A stretch of DNA of 64,000 nucleotides from Amycolatopsis balhimycina FH 1894. GTDB taxonomy: Bacteria; Actinomycetota; Actinomycetes; Mycobacteriales; Pseudonocardiaceae. This document shows positions 36,384 to 45,099 of this stretch, in pieces. Under the pieces are notes generated by a model, which was not told the DNA's origin, ran no database searches, and saw nothing but the letters and a program-made list of their open reading frames with translations. Position 1 is the first letter of the stretch, and every line of letters starts with the position of its first letter. Made by a program: the position numbers and the translations under genes. The stretch spans positions 1,407,975-1,471,974 of the forward strand of contig NZ_KB913037.1 of NCBI RefSeq assembly GCF_000384295.1, given 5' to 3'.

Positions 36384-37396
36384 AGCAGCACCGCCCCGGT
36401 CAGGACCGCGGCCAGCACCGCCACGACGAAGGTCACCGGCGCGAACCGCAGTGCGAACCCGCGGCCGAACGTGGCGGCCTGCATGCCGAACAGCTTCAGG
36501 TCGATCATCGGGCCCACGACCAGGAACGCCAGCCGCGCCGTCGGGGAGAACTGCGTCAGCGACGACGCGACGAACGCGTCGGCCTCCGAACAGATCGACA
36601 GCAGCACCGCGAGGACCGCCAGGGCCAGCACCGCCAAGACGGGGTTGCCGCCCGCGGCCTGCAGCCAGGACGCGGGCACCACGGCCTTGAGCGTGGCGGC
36701 GGCCATCGCGCCGCCGACGAGGAACCCGCCCGCGTGCATGACGTCGTGCCGCACCGATCCCCAGAACGCCGCTCCCCGGCCGTCGCCGTCCTCGTGCGCG
36801 TGGGCGGCACGGGGACGCAGCCAGTCCGGACGGCCGAGCCGCTGCCACAACCAGCCCATCACGCACGCCGCCGCGAGGCTCGCCGCGAACCGCGCGACGA
36901 CCATCCCCGGCTGCCCGGGAAACGCGACCGCCGTCGCCGTCAGCACCACCGGGTTGATCGCCGGCGCCGACAGCAGGAAGGCCACCGCCGCCGACGGGTT
37001 CACGCCGCCGCGCACCAGCGCGCCGGCCACCGGCACCGACGCGCATTCGCAGCCGGGCAGGACCGCACCGGCCAGCCCGGCGACCGGCACCGCCAGCGCC
37101 GGCCGTTTCGGCAGGACGCGGGTGAAGACCGAGGGCGGCACGAAGACCGCCAGCCCGGCGGACAACAGCACGCCGAGGACCAGGAACGGCAGCGCCTGCA
37201 CGACCACCGCCACGAACACGGTCATCCAGCTCTGCATCACCGGAGCGGACAACAGCCGCCGAACCGGACCCTGCGCCACGAACCCGACCAACAGGACCAA
37301 CGTCAGGACGAGGACCGGATCGACGTTCCAGCCCGACAACCCGTCCTGATCCCGCTTCCCGGCCTGGCGCCGGCTTTCGTCGATGGCAGTCACCAC
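36380..37396 (-). CDS. UPF0718 family permease (YcgR-like)
   Basis: Polytopic membrane protein of about 338 aa with eight or more helices and two conserved signatures: [19 protein letters not shown] in the first half and [14 protein letters not shown] in the second, the Cys-Glu-Cys and Cys-Ser-Glu motifs that mark the family. A His/Asp/Glu-rich cytoplasmic loop ([12 protein letters not shown]) divides the halves. GTG 37396 is chosen because GGAG sits four bases upstream; ATG 37459 lacks a ribosome site. Substrate unknown; a metal or metal complex is suspected from the family's zinc link and the Cys/His motifs. Confidence 0.82.
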   Translation of the reverse strand: MVTAIDESRRQAGKRDQDGLSGWNVDPVLVLTLVLLVGFVAQGPVRRLLSAPVMQSWMTVFVAVVVQALPFLVLGVLLSAGLAVFVPPSVFTRVLPKRPALAVPVAGLAGAVLPGCECASVPVAGALVRGGVNPSAAVAFLLSAPAINPVVLTATAVAFPGQPGMVVARFAASLAAACVMGWLWQRLGRPDWLRPRAAHAHEDGDGRGAAFWGSVRHDVMHAGGFLVGGAMAAATLKAVVPASWLQAAGGNPVLAVLALAVLAVLLSICSEADAFVASSLTQFSPTARLAFLVVGPMIDLKLFGMQAATFGRGFALRFAPVTFVVAVLAAVLTGAVLL

Positions 37397-37715
37397 AGGT
37401 CTCCGTACTTCCGCTCCACACCCACTTCTCCATACGGACGGCGGCCCCGCTCGGTTCATCGAGGAGGGGTCGTCACGCCGGGCCCGACGAAAGTCGGAGG
37501 CGATTCACGACCAAAGTCGGACCCGCTCACCCGCCGATTCGTCCTGTTCGGAACGGAACCGGACGGCATGGCGCATTGGTCCGCGGGCCATTCGGCGCAA
37601 CCACCGCCAGGCCGCCGGGCACCGATTGCTTGAGCCACACCGAAACGAGGCACCGGACTGTATAAACAGGACACCCATGGGCCCCACCGTCCGCGCACCC
37701 CTCCAGGAGCGATCC
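37397..37715. promoter_or_regulatory. 319-bp divergent intergenic region between UPF0718 permease and sedolisin
   Basis: No gene seen. Two copies of AAAGTCGGA (37490-37498 and 37513-37521) repeat 23 bases apart in the same orientation and could be sites for a regulator of the permease pair. TATAAA at 37661-37666 is a candidate -10 box for the protease gene, without a well-spaced -35. Confidence 0.4.
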
Positions 37716-39647
37716 ATGCGTCGTTCACCCCGAAGAGTCCTCGCCACCGCCGCCTTCGCGGCACTGGCCTTGACTGCTCCCGCCCTGCCCGCCGCCGCGG
37801 TTCCCGCCACCGCGGCGGCGCTGCATCCGACCGCGCGTGTCTGCGCTCAGGCCGTGAAACCCGGTATGGCAACGTGTTTCGCCGAACGCCAGACCGACAC
37901 CATGCGCGCCGCACTCACGCCGAACGCCCTCCCGAGCGGGTTCGGGCCCTCCGGGCTGCGCTCCGCGTACAACCTCACCGCGAGCGGCAGCGCGTCGGCG
38001 ACAGTGGCCATTGTGGACTCCAACGACGACCCCAACGCCGAAGCCGACCTGGCCACCTACCGGTCCACCTACGGCCTGCCCGCCTGCACCACGGCGAACG
38101 GCTGTTTCAAGAAGGTCAACGAAAACGGCCAGGCCAGTCCGCTCCCGGCCGCGGACAGCGGCTGGGCCGGCGAGATCTCCCTCGACGTCGACATGGTCTC
38201 CGCGATCTGCCCCGGCTGCCACATCCTGCTCGTCGAAGCGAACCAGGCGAGCATGGCCGACCTCGGGACCGCGGTGAACACCGCCGTCTCACAGGGCGCC
38301 AAGTACGTCTCCAACAGCTACGGCGGCGGTGAGGACGGCAGCGAAACCGGTTACGATTCCAGCTACTTCCGCCACCCCGGCGTCGCGATCACCGCGAGCA
38401 CCGGCGACAACGGCTACGGCATCAGCTACCCGGCCTCGTCCCAGTACGTCACGGCCGTCGGCGGCACGTCCCTCACCCAGGGCGGCGGCACCCGCGGCTG
38501 GACCGAAACCGCCTGGAGCGGCGCGGGCAGCGGCTGCTCGACCAGCGTGGCCAAGCCGTCCTTCCAGAACGTGACCACGGGATGCGCCAAGCGCGCCAAC
38601 GCCGACGTCTCCGCGGTCGCCGACCCGCAGACCGGGGTCGCGGTCTACCAGACCTACGGCGGCAGCGGCTGGGCGGTCTACGGCGGCACCAGCGCGTCCT
38701 CGCCGATCATCGCCTCGGTCTACGCGCTCGCCGGCAACCCCGGCGCGTCCGACACCCCCGCCGCGTACCCCTACGCCCACGCCGGGAACCTCAACGACGT
38801 CACCTCCGGCAGCAACGGCAGCTGCTCGACGGCGGTGCAGTGCAAGGCGGGCGCGGGCTGGGACGGGCCGACCGGGCTCGGCACCCCGAACGGCACCGCC
38901 GCGTTCACCGCGGGCACGTCCACCGGCGGCGTCACCGTGGCGAACCCGGGCAGCCAGAGCGGCGTCGCCGGCACTTCGGCGAGCCTGCAGCTGTCCGCGT
39001 CCGGCGGCAGCGGCGGCTACACCTGGACCGCCACCGGCCTGCCCGGCGGCCTGTCGATCAGCACCTCGGGCCTGATCTCCGGCACGCCGGCCACCGCGGG
39101 AACGTACTCGGTGACCGCGACCGCGAAGGACTCCTCCGGCGCCACCGGCAGCACGACGTTCTCGTGGACCGTCACGTCTTCGGGTGGCAGTGGCTGTTCG
39201 GGCCAGAAGCTGGCCAACCCCGGCTTCGAAAGCGGCGCGACGTCGTGGACGGCGTCCAGCGGCGTGATCACGACGGCCTCCGGCAGCGAGACGCCGCACT
39301 CCGGCACCTATCTCGCCTACCTCGACGGCTACGGCAGCTCGCACACCGACACGCTGTCGCAGCCGGTGACCATCCCGGCGGGGTGCCACGCGTCGCTCAG
39401 CTACTACCTGCACGTCGACACCGCCGAAACCACGACCACGACGCAGTACGACAAGCTCACGGTCAAGGCGGGCTCGACGACGCTGGCGACGTACTCCAAC
39501 CTGGACAAGGGCACCGGCTACCAGCAGCGCACGGTCGACGTCTCGGCGTTCGCCGGGCAGACGGTGACGCTGACCTTCACCGGCATCGAGGACTCCTCCC
39601 TGCAGACGTCGTTCTGCCTGGACGACACCGCAGTGACCTTGAGCTGA
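37716..39647 (+). CDS. Secreted S53 sedolisin-family protease with Ig-like and C-terminal domains
   Basis: Extracellular acid serine peptidase, 643 aa. A signal peptide covers residues 1 to about 30 ([10 protein letters not shown]). Unlike most sedolisins there is almost no propeptide: the catalytic domain starts near residue 70. The Glu/Asp pair is in GEISLDVDM (about 153 and 157), the nucleophile Ser is near 326 in YGGTSASSP, and a calcium-site-like DVTSG segment follows. Next come a putative Ig domain (about 410-488, [17 protein letters not shown]) and a C-terminal jelly-roll-like domain with two Cys ([13 protein letters not shown] to FCLDD). AGGAG is seven bases before ATG 37716; an in-frame ATG at 37677 is an alternative. 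A strong hairpin terminator follows. Confidence 0.88.
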   Translation: MRRSPRRVLATAAFAALALTAPALPAAAVPATAAALHPTARVCAQAVKPGMATCFAERQTDTMRAALTPNALPSGFGPSGLRSAYNLTASGSASATVAIVDSNDDPNAEADLATYRSTYGLPACTTANGCFKKVNENGQASPLPAADSGWAGEISLDVDMVSAICPGCHILLVEANQASMADLGTAVNTAVSQGAKYVSNSYGGGEDGSETGYDSSYFRHPGVAITASTGDNGYGISYPASSQYVTAVGGTSLTQGGGTRGWTETAWSGAGSGCSTSVAKPSFQNVTTGCAKRANADVSAVADPQTGVAVYQTYGGSGWAVYGGTSASSPIIASVYALAGNPGASDTPAAYPYAHAGNLNDVTSGSNGSCSTAVQCKAGAGWDGPTGLGTPNGTAAFTAGTSTGGVTVANPGSQSGVAGTSASLQLSASGGSGGYTWTATGLPGGLSISTSGLISGTPATAGTYSVTATAKDSSGATGSTTFSWTVTSSGGSGCSGQKLANPGFESGATSWTASSGVITTASGSETPHSGTYLAYLDGYGSSHTDTLSQPVTIPAGCHASLSYYLHVDTAETTTTTQYDKLTVKAGSTTLATYSNLDKGTGYQQRTVDVSAFAGQTVTLTFTGIEDSSLQTSFCLDDTAVTLS

Positions 39648-39655
39648 TCAAGGCC

Positions 39656-39687
39656 GCGGGACGGCCACCCTGGGGTGGCCGTCCCGC
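39656..39687. terminator. Hairpin terminator after the sedolisin gene
   Basis: A perfect 15-bp stem (GCGGGACGGCCACCC and its complement) with a 2-base tip, starting nine bases past the stop codon. It has no T tract, as is usual in actinomycetes. Confidence 0.8.
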
Positions 39688-39752
39688 ACCCGCGCGAAAA
39701 GTCCGAAAAGCCGCCGCGGTCCGCAACGCGTGACAGGGATTCCGACACGACG

Positions 39753-39766
39753 AAACCGATCGGTTT
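39753..39766. promoter_or_regulatory. TetR operator, site 1 (autoregulatory)
   Basis: AAACCGATCGGTTT, a perfect 14-bp palindrome 32 bases before the TetR GTG start. Two identical copies and one near-copy lie 1.7 kb away in front of the 4Fe-4S gene, which identifies it as the binding site of this TetR protein. Confidence 0.8.
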
Positions 39767-39798
39767 TCCTCCGGCCGAAACCGGGCTAACCTCGCAGA

Positions 39799-40368
39799 GT
39801 GACGATCGAGGCGAAACCGAGCTCCCGGGAGCGGCTTCTGGAGGCCGCGGCCACACTCACCTACCGGGACGGCGTCGGCATCGGCGTCGAGGCGCTGTGC
39901 AAGGCGGCCGGGGTGTCGAAGCGGTCCCTGTACCAGCTGTTCGAAAGCAAGGACGAGCTGCTGGCGGCGAGCCTCAAGGAGGGTGCACCCGCCTTCGTGG
40001 CGAGCCTCCTGCCCCCGGCGGACGACGGCCGCTCACCCCGTGAGCGGATCCTGCACGTCTTCCGGCAACTGGCGGCGCAGGCGGCGGCTCCCGGGTTCCA
40101 CGGCTGCCGCTACCTGGCCGTGCAGATCGAGCTCAAGGATTCGCGGCACCCCGCGAGCCGCGTGGCCCGCCGGATCAAGCGGAACCTGATGACGTTCTTC
40201 CGCACCGAGGCCGAACGGGGTGGGGTGAGCGACCCCGACCTGCTGGCCCGGCAGCTCATCCTGGTCTTCGACGGCGCAAGCGCCCGGGCCGGGATCGGCG
40301 TCGACGACCTGAAGGGGCTCATCGCGCCGACCCTGGCCACCCTGCTCGACGCGGCCGGCCTGCGCTGA
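39799..40368 (+). CDS. TetR-family transcriptional repressor
   Basis: A 189-aa repressor. The N-terminal helix-turn-helix is ALCKAAGVSKRSLYQLFESKDEL; the C-terminal part is an all-helical ligand domain with a conserved FHGCRYLAVQIELKDSRHPA stretch found in regulators of this subgroup. It starts at GTG 39799. A perfect palindromic operator is just upstream and three more lie before the convergent 4Fe-4S gene (six bases between the two stop codons). It therefore likely represses itself, the 4Fe-4S reductase, and a now-decayed hydrolase gene on the far side. Inducer unknown. Confidence 0.88.
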   Translation: MTIEAKPSSRERLLEAAATLTYRDGVGIGVEALCKAAGVSKRSLYQLFESKDELLAASLKEGAPAFVASLLPPADDGRSPRERILHVFRQLAAQAAAPGFHGCRYLAVQIELKDSRHPASRVARRIKRNLMTFFRTEAERGGVSDPDLLARQLILVFDGASARAGIGVDDLKGLIAPTLATLLDAAGLR

Positions 40369-40374
40369 CCTCCC

Positions 40375-41454
40375 TCAGGAGGAGGCCGGGGGCCGCCAGC
40401 CGCCGCTGACCTCCTTGGTCGGCTTGTGCGGGAACCGGCGCTCGGCGTACTCCTGCGCGCGGGAGCCCGGCATGACGTACAGGGTCTCGGTCTTGTCCTG
40501 CAGCGGGCGCAGCACGGTGTTCATGAAGGCCTTGCGGTCTTCGAGGTACGGGCCCAGGACGTCTTCCCCGGCGGGGCAGACGGCCACGCAGTAGCCCGAT
40601 TTGTAGCCCGGCGGGGAGCTCAGGCTCTGCCACATGGAGGCGCTTTCCGCGTCGGTCACCCGGGAGCGGTAGTCGGCGGCGTCCTCGCTGTCGGCCACGG
40701 TCTGCACCCAGTCGGTGAACCCGCTCATGAACTCGCGGTAGTTGTGCGTGGTGCAGGCCAGGCCGTCGAACTCGCCGTCCTTGCCGATCGCGCCGACCGG
40801 GCAGGCGGTGACGCACAGCTTGCAGTCGATGCAGGGGTTGTAGTCCAGCGCCTGCCCGTACTCGCTCACCTCGGCGTCGACCAGGACGGTGACCAGCAGC
40901 ACGAAGCTGCCGAACTTCGGGTGGATGACGTTGCGGTGCAGCCCCATCACCCCGAGCCCGGCGGCCACCGCGACCGTCTTGTGCGCCACCACCCAGATCC
41001 GATCCGTGCCGAAGCGGTCCATCTCCTGCGGGAAGCCGACCGACGGGTTGAGCGCGCGGTAACCGGCGTCCTGCAGCGCCCGGGTGACACTCCGGGCGGT
41101 GTGGTCGGCCTGTTCGCCGGTCTGGTGGAACTCCTGGTTGGCCACGCTGCGGGCCGTCGAGCGGCAGTTGTCGCGGTTCATCCGGAACGCCATGGCGACC
41201 AGGGTGCGGGTGCCGGGCAACGCGGCCTGCACGTACGTGCGCTCCCCCGCCAGGTCGGGGTGGTCCAGGCTGACCGCGCCGACGTCGTCCGCACCGGCGG
41301 CCAGGCACAGCTCGCGCAGCCAGGCCGCGTCGATCACCGCCGGCGGGCTCGCGGCGTCACCGGCCCGGCGCCGGGCGAGCACGGCCCGCACCGACGGGTG
41401 CGCGGCCAGCTTCGCCGGCAGCTTCGGATCCCCTTCGGCATGTACGGCAGTCAT
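40375..41454 (-). CDS. 4Fe-4S reductase of the QueG/reductive dehalogenase-like group
   Basis: Cytoplasmic iron-sulfur protein of 359 aa. A ferredoxin motif CIDCKLCVTACPVGAI (Cys208, 211, 214, 218) and a second half-motif CVAVCP (Cys289, 293, plus Cys234) can hold two clusters. The N-terminal region (LCLAAGADDVGAVSLDHPDL, then AMAFRMNRDN) is like the corrinoid-binding domain of epoxyqueuosine reductase and reductive dehalogenases. It is not a canonical QueG: length and second cluster differ. No Tat signal is seen. ATG 41454 follows GGGGAGGAG. Two identical TetR operators and one near-copy lie in its promoter region. A redox reaction on a xenobiotic or aromatic inducer is a fair guess only. 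Confidence 0.8.
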   Translation of the reverse strand: MTAVHAEGDPKLPAKLAAHPSVRAVLARRRAGDAASPPAVIDAAWLRELCLAAGADDVGAVSLDHPDLAGERTYVQAALPGTRTLVAMAFRMNRDNCRSTARSVANQEFHQTGEQADHTARSVTRALQDAGYRALNPSVGFPQEMDRFGTDRIWVVAHKTVAVAAGLGVMGLHRNVIHPKFGSFVLLVTVLVDAEVSEYGQALDYNPCIDCKLCVTACPVGAIGKDGEFDGLACTTHNYREFMSGFTDWVQTVADSEDAADYRSRVTDAESASMWQSLSSPPGYKSGYCVAVCPAGEDVLGPYLEDRKAFMNTVLRPLQDKTETLYVMPGSRAQEYAERRFPHKPTKEVSGGWRPPASS

Positions 41455-41499
41455 CCGGTCTCCTCCCCTGCCCGGAGCGCCCTGCGCACCTCCGAGCGT

Positions 41500-41513
41500 A
41501 AACCGATCGGTTT
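41500..41513. promoter_or_regulatory. TetR operator, site 2
   Basis: AAACCGATCGGTTT, identical to site 1, 46 bases upstream of the 4Fe-4S gene start on the minus strand. Confidence 0.8.
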
Positions 41514-41552
41514 CCGATCACCCGGCCCACGGTAGCACCACTTGCCGTCCTG

Positions 41553-41566
41553 AAACCGATCGGTTT
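41553..41566. promoter_or_regulatory. TetR operator, site 3
   Basis: AAACCGATCGGTTT, identical to sites 1 and 2, centred 53 bp from site 2. With site 4 it faces the remains of a plus-strand hydrolase gene, as expected for a once-divergent regulated promoter. Confidence 0.8.
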
Positions 41567-41576
41567 ACGATGATGA

Positions 41577-41590
41577 AAACCGAACGGTTT
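41577..41590. promoter_or_regulatory. TetR operator-like site 4 (one mismatch)
   Basis: AAACCGAACGGTTT, one base from perfect symmetry, 24 bp from site 3. It directly abuts the truncated hydrolase frame, so a deletion seems to have fused the operator region to the 3' part of that gene. Confidence 0.65.
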
Positions 41591-41595
41591 CCTTC

Positions 41596-41919
41596 GGCGG
41601 CCTCGGCGACAAGAGCGCCCTGCGCGAGGACTACCTGGACGAACTCCTCCAGGTGGGCCGCCGTCCCGGCTACCCGGCCGTCGCCCGGGGTGTCTACCGG
41701 AACCTGCCCGGCCTCAACGCGGCCCGCTCCCGCTACCCGGAAGTCAAGGCCCCCATCCACCTCGTCTACGGCGAGCAGGACTGGTCGCGGCCCTCGGACC
41801 GGGCGGCCAACAAGGACCTGCTGCCCGACGCCGAATTCACGCAGGTGCCGGGCGCCGGCCACTTCATCGCCCTGGAACGGCCCGACGTCCTGGCCGGCCT
41901 GCTGAACGCGGCGGCGTGA
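41596..41919 (+). pseudogene. C-terminal remnant of an alpha/beta hydrolase
   Basis: About 107 codons in frame GGLGDKSALREDYLDELLQV through GHFIALERPDVLAGLLNAAA to a TGA. The pieces match the last third of an alpha/beta hydrolase: the cap exit, the APIHLVYGEQDWSR strand with the acid residue, and the catalytic His loop VPGAGHF. The nucleophile half is absent, and upstream in frame there is only the operator region and a stop at 41551. No ATG start exists; the GTG at 41653 would give an 88-aa fragment. It is a 5'-truncated gene that was probably divergent from, and co-regulated with, the 4Fe-4S gene. Confidence 0.75.
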
Positions 41920-42020
41920 TGACCGGCCGGACTCGCGTTGTCACGCACCAGGTGCGCCGGCTCGAAGCCAGGGTCGACCTGCCGTTCGAGGAATTCCGCG
42001 AACGCTGGCAAGGCGACGGT
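41919..42020 (+). pseudogene. N-terminal fragment of a small gene ended by a palindrome
   Basis: ATG 41919 overlaps the hydrolase remnant's stop (TGATG), the spacing of a real downstream gene. The reading begins MTGRTRVVTHQVRRLEARVD and continues LPFEEFRERWQ, faintly like the start of DUF302-type proteins. It is then interrupted by the family C palindrome at 42021, beyond which no related sequence is seen. I take it as the stub of a gene lost when the palindrome or an associated deletion arrived. Confidence 0.4.
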
Positions 42021-42073
42021 GTCTTGAATGACTCATTCAGGTCTTCGGAGGTCCTGAATGAGTCATTCAAGAC
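42021..42073. repeat. 21-bp palindrome, family C (copy 1)
   Basis: The arm core GTCTTGAATGACTCATTCAG and its exact complement flank an 11-base loop. A second copy is at 59632. The right arm overlaps the last codons and the stop (42063-42065) of the minus-strand membrane protein gene, so the repeat supplies that protein's C-terminus and stop. Confidence 0.9.
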
Positions 42074-42686
42074 CTCCGGCGAGCGGGAGGACCAGGGCCA
42101 GCAAAAACATTCCCGCGGCCACTCCGATCATCGTGAACACACCACGCGGCCAGAAAATGTGACTGTCCAAGAACGACACGCTCGCGAGCAGGAGGAGCAC
42201 CGCGCCCGGCGCCGCCCGCCACCGCACCCGCATGGCGGCCGCGGCGACGATCGCGACGCCGGCGGCGAGGAAGCAGGCCGAGCCGATCAACCCGAGCAGG
42301 TCGCCGATCCCGAAGACGGCACCGGCCACCGGCGTGGCGCCGTGCTGCGCGTGCACCACCGTGCCCGCGGCGATCCCCGCGACGGCGTCGAGGCCGCCGT
42401 AGAAAGCCGCGAAGGCGAACGCGGCCAGCCGTCCGGGCCACCGCAGCCAGCGTGGCGCCGAGGCCAGCAAGAGCCACTGCGCTCCCGCGAGCAGCGGAAA
42501 GACCGGCAACAGGATGACGTGCAACGACGTCCACCAGCCGGCGGTCGCCGCGTCGAGGTACGCGGGGTGCACCGCGCCGAAGCCCGCGAGCAGAAGACCC
42601 GGGGCGGCGAAGAAGGCACCGCGCTGCCATCGTGACTCGATCACCGGGCGACCATAGCTGCGGCAGGCCGGCGATCGGGCGGTCAC
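42063..42686 (-). CDS. Small polytopic membrane protein, unknown function
   Basis: A 207-aa protein with six hydrophobic helices joined by short loops; no enzymatic motif. The pattern (GAVHPAYLDAATAGWWTSLH, VLLPVFPLLAGAQWLLL, paired His residues near helix ends) occurs in actinobacterial small integral membrane proteins of unknown role. The start is uncertain: GTG 42686 and GTG 42644 (VIESRWQ) are both possible, neither with a ribosome site. The last residues GGLE and the stop codon are encoded by the right arm of a family C palindrome, so the native C-terminus may have been altered by the insertion. Confidence 0.65.
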   Translation of the reverse strand: MTARSPACRSYGRPVIESRWQRGAFFAAPGLLLAGFGAVHPAYLDAATAGWWTSLHVILLPVFPLLAGAQWLLLASAPRWLRWPGRLAAFAFAAFYGGLDAVAGIAAGTVVHAQHGATPVAGAVFGIGDLLGLIGSACFLAAGVAIVAAAAMRVRWRAAPGAVLLLLASVSFLDSHIFWPRGVFTMIGVAAGMFLLALVLPLAGGLE

Positions 42687-42915
42687 GAGGTTAGAGAACT
42701 CTTACGTCCACGACCGCGCAGGTTCCGTCCGGCCGCGGGGCACAGCTCGGGCTCCACTCGGGTACACGTCCACCGGTTCGCCTCGGTTCAACACATTTCC
42801 GAACTATTTCGCGGGACCACCGGGCACTGGACATCGGGACCGCACGCCGTCACGATTACCGGCGTCCCGCAAACTGCGGATTCTCTTTTCCCATTCCCCG
42901 CATCGGAGTCGACTC

Positions 42916-44403
42916 ATGCCCCAGAAGACGGGAAAGCATCGCATTTCCCAGCGGACAAAAATCGCGACCGGCGCCCTCGCGCTCGCCGTCGCCGCCGGCG
43001 GGATCGCGATTTCGACCACGTTCGGCGAACCCGGCAAAGCCAGCGCCGACGAGGCCGACCCGGCGCTCTACATCGACATCATGAAGGTCAAGCCGAACAA
43101 CGCCGAACCCGCGAACTCCCGCGGCGCGTCCACCGGCACCTTCACCGTCGACTGCGGACGGAACGAGAACCAGCACTTCAACCCCGACAACTTCGTCGCC
43201 CAGCCCGGCATCCGCAACGGCGCCCAGCACCTGCACGACTACGTCGGCAACCTCTCGTCCAACGCCAATTCGAACAACAAGAGCCTCGACGCCGCCGGGA
43301 CCACCTGCAAAAACGGCGACAAATCCGCCTACTTCTGGCCGGTCGTGCGCATCGACACCGGCGACGAAGAAAAGAACCCGCCCGCGAAGTCGCCCGACGG
43401 CGACCGCGACCAGGCCGCCCAGGCCGGCGTCAGCCCGGTGATCACCTGCCCGGACGTCGCCAGCAAGCTCCCCGACGTCCCCGATTCCGCGATGGCCGAA
43501 GTCAACCGCAACCTCGACCTGCTCGACACCCAGCTCGACGAAGCCAACAAGCGGGTGGTCAGCACCCGGGGCCAAGGCGGGCCCGACTTCGTCCAGAACG
43601 CCATCCTCGGTCCGCTCAAGGACAAACGCGTCGCCACCATCGACCGGATGGCCATCGCCATCGGCCGCACCGCCGCCAAACCCCAGGGTCTCGACGCCCT
43701 CGCCCCCTGCAAGCTGCGGGACCAGGCCGGCAGCGGCGGCAGCGGAGTGAGCAACGGCGGCGGCGCCCCCGGCGGCGCGGCCCAGGCAGGCGGCAACAAC
43801 GGCGGGAACAACGGCGGCGCGACGGCCAAGCCGCTGCCCGGCGCGGACGCCAACAACGAACTGCCCGACAACGACGGAGCGATCCAGCGCCCGGCGAAGG
43901 TCGGCATCACCTTCCGCGGCAGCCCGGCCGGCCAGGTCACCGCGATGCCGAAGTTCCTGCGCGCCCTCACCGGCGACGCCAAGCCGTCGATCAACGGCAC
44001 CAAGAACACCCGCCCGGCGTGGACCTGCACCGGCCTCGAAAACCGCCTCACCGACAAGTACCCCATCTGCCCCGAAGGCAGCAAGGTCGAACGGATCCAC
44101 ACCTTCCCCAGCTGCTGGGACGGCAAGAACACCGACAGCGCCAACCACCGCACCCACATCGTCTTCCCCGACAAGAACGGCCGGTGCGCAGCAGGCTTCA
44201 CCGCCATCCCCCAGCTGCGGATCACGCTCGTCTACGACATCCCGCACGACATCCAGGTCAAGAAACAATACAAAGTGGACTCGTTCCCGCAGGAAGACCA
44301 CAACCCGCTGTCCGACCACGACGACTTCGCCAACGTCATGTCGCAGCGCCTCATGAACCAGGTCGTCAACTGCGTCAACCGCAACAAGACCTGCAACGCC
44401 TGA
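42916..44403 (+). CDS. Secreted DUF1996 domain protein
   Basis: Extracellular protein of 495 aa. A signal peptide covers residues about 1-44 (ALALAVAAGGIAIS to ASADEAD). The DUF1996 domain is split: an N-terminal part with the conserved QHLHDYVGN and CGRNENQH, and a C-terminal part with the conserved HTFPSCWDGKN, HRTHIVFPD and CAAGFTAIPQLRI. Between them is a 200-residue insert ending in a Gly/Asn-rich low-complexity linker (about 272-300). Conserved His and paired Cys residues suggest a metal site and disulfides. The domain is shared with fungal secreted proteins; no reaction is known. GGAG precedes ATG 42916 and a strong hairpin follows the gene. Confidence 0.87.
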   Translation: MPQKTGKHRISQRTKIATGALALAVAAGGIAISTTFGEPGKASADEADPALYIDIMKVKPNNAEPANSRGASTGTFTVDCGRNENQHFNPDNFVAQPGIRNGAQHLHDYVGNLSSNANSNNKSLDAAGTTCKNGDKSAYFWPVVRIDTGDEEKNPPAKSPDGDRDQAAQAGVSPVITCPDVASKLPDVPDSAMAEVNRNLDLLDTQLDEANKRVVSTRGQGGPDFVQNAILGPLKDKRVATIDRMAIAIGRTAAKPQGLDALAPCKLRDQAGSGGSGVSNGGGAPGGAAQAGGNNGGNNGGATAKPLPGADANNELPDNDGAIQRPAKVGITFRGSPAGQVTAMPKFLRALTGDAKPSINGTKNTRPAWTCTGLENRLTDKYPICPEGSKVERIHTFPSCWDGKNTDSANHRTHIVFPDKNGRCAAGFTAIPQLRITLVYDIPHDIQVKKQYKVDSFPQEDHNPLSDHDDFANVMSQRLMNQVVNCVNRNKTCNA

Positions 44404-44418
44404 CCCGCCGGCCGATCG

Positions 44419-44453
44419 GGTGCCCGCCGTCGTCCATCCCCACGGCGGGCACC
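44419..44453. terminator. Hairpin terminator after the DUF1996 gene
   Basis: A 12-bp perfect stem (GGTGCCCGCCGT and its complement) with an 11-base loop, starting 16 bases past the stop; no T tract. Confidence 0.75.
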
Positions 44454-44531
44454 GTCGGCGGGCCGGGCGGCCGGGTCGCGAGTAGGGTGAATCGCCCCGG
44501 AAAGCCGGGGTTTCACCAGGCGGAGGCAGGA

Positions 44532-44978
44532 ATGACTGTCGATGTGCGGACCGAGATCGTGATCGGCCTTCCCCGCGACCAGGTCGCCGGGTACACGATC
44601 GACCCCACCCACGCGCCCGAGTGGTACGCCAACATCGAGTCCGTAGAGTGGGAGACTCCCGCACCGCTGGGCGTGGGCTCCCGCCTCGCGTTCGTCGCGC
44701 GGTTCCTCGGGCGCCGGCTGGCCTACACCTACGAGATCGCCGACCTGGTCCCGGGCGAGCGGCTGGTCATGCGGACCGCCCAAGGCCCGTTCCCGATGGA
44801 GACGACCTACACCTTCACCGAACACGGGAACACGAGCACACGCATGACATTGCGCAACCGCGGTGAGCCGAAAGGCTTTTCGGCGATCAGCGCGCCGGTG
44901 CTGGCCGCGGCGATGCGCCGGGCCAACCGGAAGGACCTGGCCACCCTCAAGACACTCCTGGAACAAACCCGGGCGTGA
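44532..44978 (+). CDS. SRPBCC/START-like family protein
   Basis: A 148-aa cytoplasmic protein of the Bet v1-like superfamily that binds hydrophobic ligands in a helix-grip cavity. Typical landmarks: MTVDVRTEIVIGLPRDQVAG (first strand and helix), HAPEWYANIESVEWE, SRLAFVARFLGRRLAYTYE, and a long C-terminal helix (AAAMRRANRKDLATLKTLLE). ATG 44532 follows GGCGGAGGCAGGA. The in-frame reading from 44019 is a shadow of the DUF1996 gene. No ligand or reaction can be given. It stands alone between two secreted-protein genes. Confidence 0.87.
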   Translation: MTVDVRTEIVIGLPRDQVAGYTIDPTHAPEWYANIESVEWETPAPLGVGSRLAFVARFLGRRLAYTYEIADLVPGERLVMRTAQGPFPMETTYTFTEHGNTSTRMTLRNRGEPKGFSAISAPVLAAAMRRANRKDLATLKTLLEQTRA

Positions 44979-45099
44979 CCGTGCCGGAAATCCCGTATCC
45001 TGGTGGCCGTTCCCGAAACGGAAAAAGGAAAAAGACCAACGAATACGCCGTCCGGTCCGGCTCGGGTTTTCGGGGTGAGGGGTGAGGGGGTGGTGAGCC

